Origin: Micavibrio aeruginosavorus
GTDB lineage: Bacteria; Pseudomonadota; Alphaproteobacteria; Micavibrionales; Micavibrionaceae
Reading direction: 5' to 3'
NCBI GenBank assembly: GCA_003241285.1
Contig: QFOT01000040.1
Span: forward strand, 1-15,078
Length of the DNA: 15,078 nucleotides
Shown piece after piece: positions 9,734 to 15,078 of the stretch (within the stretch, counting starts at the first letter, position 1; every line of letters starts with the position of its first letter). The position numbers and the translations under genes were made by a program. The notes under the pieces were generated by a model. It was not told where the DNA came from. It saw only the letters and a list, made by a program, of their open reading frames with translations, and made no database searches.

Positions 9734-10053
9734 ACATCTTTTTTAAAAAAATGTAAATTTTTTCAAGATCTGCATAAAAGCCAATAAAACTGCTTATTTA
9801 GAAACATGCTTCTCTCTTGGCACTTCGAAAGAATAGTACAAAAAGAGGTTTTTCCCGACGCTCAAATATCAAACTGCCTAGTACTGATTGCCGCAGTGGC
9901 ATTTACATCATGTAAAGATCCATCCAATGGGACAAATTAAGCCTAAAATCGATCAAACCAGTGACGAATATCGGTTTCCCTCCCTATCATTTTTACTGAT
10001 CTCGAGTAGAATCCAGTCAAGCAAACATCCACTTAATGGGGAAATCCTACAAT

Positions 10054-10416
10054 ATGGCCACTTTTAAAGAAGCAATCATCACCTGCGTGCAGGATAAATA
10101 CGTCACCTTTCAAGGACGCGCCAGCCGCTCCGAGTACTGGTATTTCGCTTTGTTCAATTTTCTGGCGGGATTAATTGCCGGCATTATAGATGCTGCCATT
10201 TTCGGTGATACGGGCATTTTGAATCTTATCGTTGTCTTGGGATTATTTTTGCCCGGCCTGGCTGTAGGCGTTCGCCGCCTTCATGATATTGGCAAAAGCG
10301 GGTGGTGGCTGCTGATCTCGCTTATCCCTTTGGTCGGCATCATCATATTGATTGTCTTCAATTGCCAGAAGGGCGACGCCGAGAGCAACATATACGGCCC
10401 GCCGCCTGTTTCCTGA
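10054..10416 (+). CDS. DUF805 family membrane protein
   Basis: A 120-residue inner-membrane protein of the DUF805 (YhaH-like) family. The family's hallmarks are GRASRSEYWYF at residues 21-31 and RRLHDIGKSGWW at 74-85. Three or four membrane segments are visible (about 30-48, 55-72, 84-102). The biochemical role of the family is not known. The frame opens at ATG 10036, but ATG 10054 has GGGGAAA upstream and gives the usual start (MATFKEAIITCVQDKYVTF), so I chose it. The gene has its own terminator and no partner on its left other than the divergent rRNA promoter region. Confidence 0.9.
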   Translation: MATFKEAIITCVQDKYVTFQGRASRSEYWYFALFNFLAGLIAGIIDAAIFGDTGILNLIVVLGLFLPGLAVGVRRLHDIGKSGWWLLISLIPLVGIIILIVFNCQKGDAESNIYGPPPVS

Positions 10417-10436
10417 TAAATAAACGATAAAATACC

Positions 10437-10469
10437 AACCCGGCCCTGTTCAAGAGCCGGGTTTTTTAT
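10437..10469 (+). terminator. Intrinsic terminator after the DUF805 gene
   Basis: AACCCGGC (10437-10444) pairs with GCCGGGTT (10456-10463), followed by TTTTTATT. It lies 20 bases past the stop codon and separates the DUF805 gene from the exporter gene, which must have its own promoter in the 40 bases before its start or rely on readthrough. Confidence 0.88.
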
Positions 10470-10510
10470 TAATGTCGTTCGTGATTTCAACCAGAGCTTG
10501 AATTAAAGAT

Positions 10511-12994
10511 ATGCGTGATCGGGGGATCTTCATAACTGCGCTGCTTGCAACCGCTATCTTGGGCGGAACATCGGGCTATTCGCAGGACAATCTGGTGATG
10601 AACGACATTGCGCCTTTTGTCGGTGAAGATATCTCCATCGAGCCAAGGCTTCTCACCGTCAAGGATGTCGAGCAGGAATTAAAAAAGAAGCCTTCTTTTA
10701 TTAAATCCAAAAATGACATAAGCGAAGAAATTTCCCCGCTGGAGCAGATGTATTCCGCTCGAATTGTCGCCGATGTCCAGCAATTCGGCTATGAAATGTT
10801 CGGTTCAAAATCACGGCCCCAGAACTCCCTGTCACGAGGAGCCGCGCAGGATAATTTGATCTTGAGCATCGGTGACGAAATATCCGTCGTCATGCGCGGG
10901 CAAAAACAGGATAGTCAAACGACAGGCATTACTTCTGAAGGTATGCTTGTTATAGAAGGCCTGCCCCCTATTCCCGCAGCAGGCAGAATGCTGGGCGACG
11001 TGCGCGCTCAAGTCAAGAGCGAAGTTTCCAAGCTTTATAATACGGATGTTTTTTTATCGCTGGCAAAAATCAGCCAGATAAATGTTCTGGTTCTAGGTCA
11101 TGTAAAAAACCCCGGCCGCCAGACGCTGACCAATATGGATTCCGTTCTTGACGCTTTAATGGCAGCTGGCGGCATCGATAAGACCGGGACGCTGCGCCAG
11201 ATTCGCCTTGTGCGCGGCGGCAAGACCATGCTTATCGATCTGTACGGTTTGCTCGTTTATGGTAGCGACGGGATAGATATTTCCCTGCGCAGTGACGATA
11301 AAATCATTATCCAGCCTGTTGGTCCGACACTCGCCGTATCCGGAGATGTCAAGCGCCCGGGAATTTACGAGATACTCCCCGCCCTGAAAGCCAACTGGGA
11401 TAAGCCGGAAGAAAAAAGCCAGAAGCTTTCCATGAACGATCTGCTTGGCTTAACCGGGGGCGTTCTATCACCTGCGGCCCATCGGTTTCTGCGCATGGAT
11501 ATTACCGACAAAGGAACGGAATATATCGAGGAAGTCAGCGATCCGTCTGCGCGCATCTTTAGCGATGGCGATATTTTAAATATCGTGCGGGGAAAGGAAA
11601 AACGCGAAGGCACTGTCGAACTGACCGGCAATGCCAACCAATCGGGTATTCATGCTTTGGCCGACGCTGAAACCTTATCCGACCTTTTGTATGACGATTC
11701 CGTAATCGGCCCCGAAACATATCCATTGATCGGCATTATCGAGCATTGGAATAAATCCAGCATGTCGAAAAAGCTAACCGCTTTTATGCCAAAAACAGTT
11801 TTGAACGGCGAAGATGATCAAAAGCTCGAAGACGGTGATAAAGTATATCTGTTTTCTCAGGAGCAAATCGAAAATCTGGGTAAGCCCGATCCGCAGGCGC
11901 TGTTAATAGAAGCATCACTAGGCGCAAATGAACCTGAAAACAAAACAACCGCGATCCCGCAGAACCTGCGGCAATTCCTGATCGAGCGCTCCGTCTTTGT
12001 TCGCGGCGCAGTTCGCGAGCCCGGCTCTTACCCTGTCGCAGAAGGCGCAGACCTTGAATCCGTGTTGTCCGTAGCCGGTGGCGCTTCGCTCGAAGGCAAT
12101 ACACGGGATATCGAAGTAACCTCCGCGCCTACTAAGGGATCGCGTTCAGAGCGTAAAACTTATGATATCGCGTCCATTGATCCGCACACGATACGATTGA
12201 CCGCAGGAGATACGATCCGGGTGAACCAGAAATTCCGCCGCGTCGAAGACAATCATGTATTGCTGATCGGCGAAATCAAAAATCCCGGCACGTTTGATCT
12301 CCAGCCCGGCGACACTCTCGGCAAATTACTGGCGCGGGCCGGTGGCATCACAGATGACGCCTATCCCGATGGTACGATTTTCAGCCGTGAGTCTGAGCGC
12401 AAACGCGAAGAGATGCGGTTTAAATCGCAAGCGCAGGATCTCGAGCTGCGGCTTGGGAATATGCTTTCTCAGAAAGATGAAGACAAGAAACCGGATCCTG
12501 AAGCCATTACGACAGCCCGCCAGCTTATCAGTCAGCTAAAGCAAACCGAAGCTCTGGGGCGCATCACCGTAGAAGCCGACCCTGCCATGCTCAATTCACA
12601 GCCGCAACTCGATATCCTCCTTGAAAGCGGCGACCGTATTTATATTCCAAAGCGGCCGCTTACCGTCCGTGTCGCTGGCGAAGTCCTATCCCCGGCGGCC
12701 TTGCAATTTCGCAGCGAAAAGAAACCGCGCGACTATCTCAATGAGGCAGGCGGGATGAGTTATAATGCCGACGAAGAACGTGCTTTCGTTGTCTATCCTG
12801 ATGGCAGCGCACAACCTCTGGCAGTGAGTGCATGGAACCATAATGCCGTTTTTGTGCCGCCCGGCAGCACGATCGTCGTACCACGAGATCCTAAGCCTCT
12901 TAGCTTTATCGACGGGGCGAAGGACATTTCACAAATTCTGGCCAATGTCGCGACCGCCGCTATTTTTGCCGACGACATCAGGAATGACAGGTAA
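10511..12994 (+). CDS. Multi-SLBB polysaccharide export protein (Wza/KpsD-like)
   Basis: An 827-residue protein of the outer-membrane polysaccharide export family. A signal peptide (1 to about 25, cleavage near GYS-Q) lacks a lipobox Cys, so unlike Wza it is not a lipoprotein. The Poly_export domain spans about 113-185 (NLILSIGDEISVVMRGQ ... LPPIPAAGRMLGDVRAQV). Repeated SLBB-type motifs follow: VLVLGHVKNPGRQTL (192-206), LAVSGDVKRPGIYEI (274-288), VELTGNANQSGIHAL (369-383, weak), VFVRGAVREPGSYPV (495-509), VLLIGEIKNPGTFDL (583-597) and VRVAGEVLSPAALQF (719-733). A charged, probably coiled-coil stretch (about 626-682) splits the last two. The C-terminal helix DISQILANVATAAIF is typical of KpsD-like proteins. 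It is longer than E. coli KpsD (about 560). It would form or line the periplasmic and outer-membrane export channel. A signal-peptide start at 10511 fits, but the ribosome binding site is weak. Confidence 0.92.
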   Translation: MRDRGIFITALLATAILGGTSGYSQDNLVMNDIAPFVGEDISIEPRLLTVKDVEQELKKKPSFIKSKNDISEEISPLEQMYSARIVADVQQFGYEMFGSKSRPQNSLSRGAAQDNLILSIGDEISVVMRGQKQDSQTTGITSEGMLVIEGLPPIPAAGRMLGDVRAQVKSEVSKLYNTDVFLSLAKISQINVLVLGHVKNPGRQTLTNMDSVLDALMAAGGIDKTGTLRQIRLVRGGKTMLIDLYGLLVYGSDGIDISLRSDDKIIIQPVGPTLAVSGDVKRPGIYEILPALKANWDKPEEKSQKLSMNDLLGLTGGVLSPAAHRFLRMDITDKGTEYIEEVSDPSARIFSDGDILNIVRGKEKREGTVELTGNANQSGIHALADAETLSDLLYDDSVIGPETYPLIGIIEHWNKSSMSKKLTAFMPKTVLNGEDDQKLEDGDKVYLFSQEQIENLGKPDPQALLIEASLGANEPENKTTAIPQNLRQFLIERSVFVRGAVREPGSYPVAEGADLESVLSVAGGASLEGNTRDIEVTSAPTKGSRSERKTYDIASIDPHTIRLTAGDTIRVNQKFRRVEDNHVLLIGEIKNPGTFDLQPGDTLGKLLARAGGITDDAYPDGTIFSRESERKREEMRFKSQAQDLELRLGNMLSQKDEDKKPDPEAITTARQLISQLKQTEALGRITVEADPAMLNSQPQLDILLESGDRIYIPKRPLTVRVAGEVLSPAALQFRSEKKPRDYLNEAGGMSYNADEERAFVVYPDGSAQPLAVSAWNHNAVFVPPGSTIVVPRDPKPLSFIDGAKDISQILANVATAAIFADDIRNDR

Positions 12995-13058
12995 ATTTGC
13001 TTTTAAAAAGCCTCCCGTGTTAATAGAGCCTCTTTAATTCACTGAGTAAGAGCCACCT

Positions 13059-13676
13059 ATGACATATGCACCCGTACCCCTGAAAATGATGCCGCCTGAA
13101 AGCGGTATTGAGCTTTTAAACCTTTTGCAGGATGCGGGCTTTGACAATCCTGTCCTGTTCGGGGGCTGCCTTCGCGACAGCTTCAGAAAAGCGGCATTCA
13201 ACGATCTGGACATTCGTGTCGGCGTTGCTCCGGCTTTCCACGGCGCAAGCGTGATCGAATCTGCAAAGACATATCTTGATGATATTCCGGAAGTTGAAAT
13301 TTTGCGCATGCCGCGTGAAAGAGGCGGTTACGGATACAAAAAGCGCAGCAACGATGGCTTTGGCGTTACTGAATTTAGATTCAGAACGCTTTTCAATTTT
13401 AAGGGCTATGGCATACCGGCTGATATCGTCGCCATGGAATCCATACCAAATATCGATGATATCGTCATGGATGCCGACGCGCCAATCAACGGCATTGCCC
13501 TGAAATTGGGCGAACCCGTCATGGCGCATCCTTATTTCGAAGAGGATATTGCCTCGGCGACCTATGCGATTCTACGAACAGACCCACGGGATATAGCCGA
13601 CTCAGTAAAACGCTTTCAGGCAATAGCGCCGCGATTTCCAGGCCTGAAAATCGTCATGAATAAAGACCTGACCTAG
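13059..13676 (+). CDS. Stand-alone nucleotidyltransferase-like protein (205 aa)
   Basis: A 205-residue soluble protein. Residues 33-52 (LFGGCLRDSFRKAAFNDLDI) resemble the head domain of class II CCA-adding/poly(A) polymerases, whose signature is GG-x-x-R-D followed by D-x-D. Here GGCLRD is at 35-40 and D49/D51 form DLD. ADIVAM (D122) could supply the third acidic ligand, and INGIALKLGE (143-152) resembles the conserved IN-x-x-A-L-x-L strand. The RNA-binding C-terminal domains of real tRNA nucleotidyltransferases are missing, so it is unlikely to be the cell's Cca enzyme. It lies 64 bases downstream of the exporter gene and 46 bases before a glycosyltransferase, suggesting co-transcription. 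A sugar- or small-molecule-nucleotidyl transfer role is inference from context only. The ribosome binding site is weak (AAGAGCC). Confidence 0.75.
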   Translation: MTYAPVPLKMMPPESGIELLNLLQDAGFDNPVLFGGCLRDSFRKAAFNDLDIRVGVAPAFHGASVIESAKTYLDDIPEVEILRMPRERGGYGYKKRSNDGFGVTEFRFRTLFNFKGYGIPADIVAMESIPNIDDIVMDADAPINGIALKLGEPVMAHPYFEEDIASATYAILRTDPRDIADSVKRFQAIAPRFPGLKIVMNKDLT

Positions 13677-13722
13677 CGATCCATAGATTTCGCTAATCCC
13701 TGGAAAAGAGTATGATGCGCCC

Positions 13723-14469
13723 ATGCTCTTTTCGATTATTACCGTTACGCTAAACAATCGTTCGGGCCTTGCCCGGACAGCCGGCAGCATATCGCGCCAG
13801 ACACACAAAGATTTTCAATGGATTATCGTCGATGGAGCCTCGACCGACGGCACGCCGCAGGATGCAAGGCTTTATCAGGCAACCGTTATTTCCGAGCCCG
13901 ACAAAGGCATCTACGACGCCATGAACAAAGGCCTCGACATCGCGCAAGGCAGCTACGTTATCTTCCTCAATGCGGGAGATTGTTTTGCCGAAGCGGAAAC
14001 ACTCGAGAAAATTCAAGCCGCTATTTTGCAAAACCATCCAGATTTTATTTATGGCGATTCATGGGAGCTCGCGAAGGAAAAACTCAATTATAAAACGGCC
14101 CGTCATCATAGCCGCATATGCACCGGCATGTTTACCCACCATCAGGCGATGATTTATAAACGCGAAATAATCAGTCAACTTTTATACGACTTAAATTATG
14201 CAATCGCCGCCGACTACGATTTCACAATCCGGTATTTAAAATCGGCGCAAACCTGCCTGTATCTAAATATACCGCTATGCATTTTCGAAAGCGGGGGCGT
14301 TTCCCAGCAAAATGTAAAAATTGGACGCAAAGAGCAATTCATCATTCGCCAGAAAAGCAGTGTTGTTTCCAAATTGCAAAACATCGCCATCTACCTTGCG
14401 CAAGTTTTAAACTGGCGCGTAAGGTATTTTATGCCTGCGCTTTACTGGAAACTAAAAAAATTCAGGTAA
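13723..14469 (+). CDS. Family 2 glycosyltransferase
   Basis: A 248-residue GT-A fold glycosyltransferase of family 2, with the WcaA/colanic-acid-type pattern. FSIITVTLNN starts the Rossmann-like nucleotide-binding half. VDGASTDGT (36-44) and SEPDKGIYDAMNKGL (57-71) are classical. The metal-binding DxD is replaced by NAGD (83-86), as is common in this subgroup. HHQAMIYKR (139-147) and AADYDF (162-167) belong to the acceptor and catalytic side. The C-terminus is basic and amphipathic (YWKLKKFR), suggesting peripheral inner-membrane binding. Donor and acceptor cannot be told from sequence. It would add a sugar to a lipid-linked polysaccharide repeat unit on the cytoplasmic face. GGAAAAGAG lies about 12 bases upstream of the ATG. 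The stop abuts the end of the convergent small membrane protein gene with no bases between. Confidence 0.93.
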   Translation: MLFSIITVTLNNRSGLARTAGSISRQTHKDFQWIIVDGASTDGTPQDARLYQATVISEPDKGIYDAMNKGLDIAQGSYVIFLNAGDCFAEAETLEKIQAAILQNHPDFIYGDSWELAKEKLNYKTARHHSRICTGMFTHHQAMIYKREIISQLLYDLNYAIAADYDFTIRYLKSAQTCLYLNIPLCIFESGGVSQQNVKIGRKEQFIIRQKSSVVSKLQNIAIYLAQVLNWRVRYFMPALYWKLKKFR

Positions 14470-14667
14470 CTAACTTTGCTGCGGCGGAGACGGCGCTTGC
14501 AATATATTCAGCGTTTTTTCTGCAAATTCGACAACATCGGGAATAGATGTTTCGGTTGCATACATGGTGCCGCCAATAGCAGCTCCCCACAACGCAGCCG
14601 ATGCGCCAAATATCACTCCCAATGTGCGGTAATCTTTATTAGGATTAAGACCATGCGTTAAAGCCAT
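14470..14667 (-). CDS. Small one-helix membrane protein (65 aa)
   Basis: A 65-residue protein with a hydrophilic N-terminus (MALTHGLNPNKDYRT), one strongly hydrophobic, small-residue-rich segment (LGVIFGASAALWGAAIGGTMY, about residues 16-36) and an acidic, then Pro-rich tail (DVVEFAEKT ... PSPPQQS). I do not recognise a family. The start at 14667 is supported by GGAGG 7 bases upstream; the in-frame TTG at 14685 is less likely. It begins 25 bases after the stop of the upstream glycosyltransferase on the same strand, so they are probably co-transcribed. Confidence 0.75.
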   Translation of the reverse strand: MALTHGLNPNKDYRTLGVIFGASAALWGAAIGGTMYATETSIPDVVEFAEKTLNILQAPSPPQQS

Positions 14668-14692
14668 TACGTAACCTCCACTCAATATTTAT

Positions 14693-15078
14693 TTATTGAA
14701 TAAGAGCGTAATAATCCTTTTTCATTTTTGCAAACTTCCTGCCTTCTTTTCCATCAAGAAAACCCAGAAGCACTATGTAACTTATAAAATACATAAGTTG
14801 CGGACGAAAACTGCTGTGGCGCAACATTTTCTTTGCGCAGTTGCGAAGTAATTTTGGATCTTCAGGCCAGGCATTTTTTGCATTCATGCCCTGCTCCCAC
14901 CTGGCATATTTATGATGCCGGAATTCCCACGCGCGCAGATCGTCAAGCGCATCGTGAATAAAATATGATTTTAATTCACCGATAGACTTTTTCACCGAAC
15001 CGCTTTTTAGAACAGGCTGGTAATGACCTTCTATCTCCCCCATGCCCGGAATATCCAGATCATCGATGACAGGAAACT
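14693..15078 (-). CDS. Glycosyltransferase, probably family 2, C-terminal part (gene runs off the window)
   Basis: The frame is open from the stop at 14693 to the right edge, so only the last 127 residues are visible. FPVIDDLDIPGMGEIEGHYQ followed by IHDALDDLRAWEFRHHKYARWEQG resembles the acceptor-side end of family 2 glycosyltransferases of the lipopolysaccharide-core type, which carry an IHxDxKxLxxWxxRHxKYxxWE pattern. The final LGFLDGKEGRKFAKMKKDYYALIQ matches the usual tail of these enzymes (GFLDGxxG ... YxxLxx). An internal ATG at 15043 is not the start. The catalytic half is outside the window, so the family is inferred from the tail only. It fits the neighbouring exporter and glycosyltransferase genes. 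Confidence 0.72.
   Translation of the reverse strand, partial: FPVIDDLDIPGMGEIEGHYQPVLKSGSVKKSIGELKSYFIHDALDDLRAWEFRHHKYARWEQGMNAKNAWPEDPKLLRNCAKKMLRHSSFRPQLMYFISYIVLLGFLDGKEGRKFAKMKKDYYALIQ

Larger units (their letters stand above)
9246..10035. other. rrn leader and upstream intergenic region, no protein gene
   Basis: A 790-base region without a coding gene. From 16S outwards on the minus strand it holds about 165 bases with two hairpins (9322-9343 with loop TCTTCGGG, and the near-continuous palindrome TCTGCATAATGCAGA at 9350-9364). It then holds the 5' arm of the 16S processing stem (9413-9446), a boxA-like site (9448-9464), about 230 bases of leader, and the promoter (9705-9733). From about 9770 to 10035 I see no confident element, only a small palindrome TTTACA-TCA-TGTAAA at 9902-9916. 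A promoter for the plus-strand DUF805 gene must lie in the right part but I cannot identify it. Confidence 0.8.

Noticed and set aside
9902..9916. Palindrome TTTACA-TCA-TGTAAA as an operator
   Set aside because: It is a single short AT-rich palindrome with no recognisable promoter at a fitting distance; chance occurrence is likely.

Overview
The window comes from a proteobacterium, most likely an alphaproteobacterium. The evidence is a complete minus-strand rRNA operon in the order 16S, tRNA-Ile(GAT), tRNA-Ala(TGC), 23S, 5S, with alphaproteobacterial-looking 16S and 23S sequence. The protein genes also fit a Gram-negative envelope: lipoproteins and a Wza/KpsD-type polysaccharide exporter. I cannot place it to genus. 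Coding sequence is of moderate GC.

Left region (1-4090). A 5'-truncated membrane protein gene at the left edge appears to carry a single-base frameshift. It converges on a minus-strand pair, a histidine phosphatase followed by apt (adenine phosphoribosyltransferase). Upstream of these, on the same strand, lie an EF-hand lipoprotein and a 76-residue orphan, and intrinsic terminators separate the 76-residue gene, the lipoprotein gene and the phosphatase gene. A divergent 109-residue orphan, a ChaA-type cation/proton antiporter and two tiny cysteine-containing lipoproteins follow. The two lipoproteins share the motif C-x-P-G-x6-C. A bidirectional terminator closes both this lipoprotein pair and the facing rRNA operon.

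Centre (4090-10035). The rrn operon is read leftwards. It has a strong sigma70-type promoter (TTGACA, 17 bp, TATAAG), an AT-rich upstream region and a GC-rich discriminator. The leader before 16S is about 450 nt. Flanking complementary arms around 16S (34 bp, four mismatches) and around 23S (8 bp perfect) look like RNase III processing stems. BoxA-like sites lie in the leader and in the spacer before 23S.

Right region (10036-15078). A DUF805 membrane protein with its own terminator is followed by a plus-strand set. This comprises an 827-residue multi-SLBB polysaccharide export protein, a small stand-alone protein with a nucleotidyltransferase-like signature, and a family 2 glycosyltransferase. 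Facing it on the minus strand are a second glycosyltransferase, cut by the window edge, and a small one-helix membrane protein. Together they look like the edge of a surface-polysaccharide locus: glycosyltransferases build the repeat unit and the SLBB protein takes part in export across the outer membrane.

I see no CRISPR array, insertion sequence or phage gene. The least explained items are the paired CxPGx6C lipoproteins, the stand-alone nucleotidyltransferase-like protein between exporter and glycosyltransferase, and a terminator-like hairpin directly in front of (or inside) the start of the histidine phosphatase gene.
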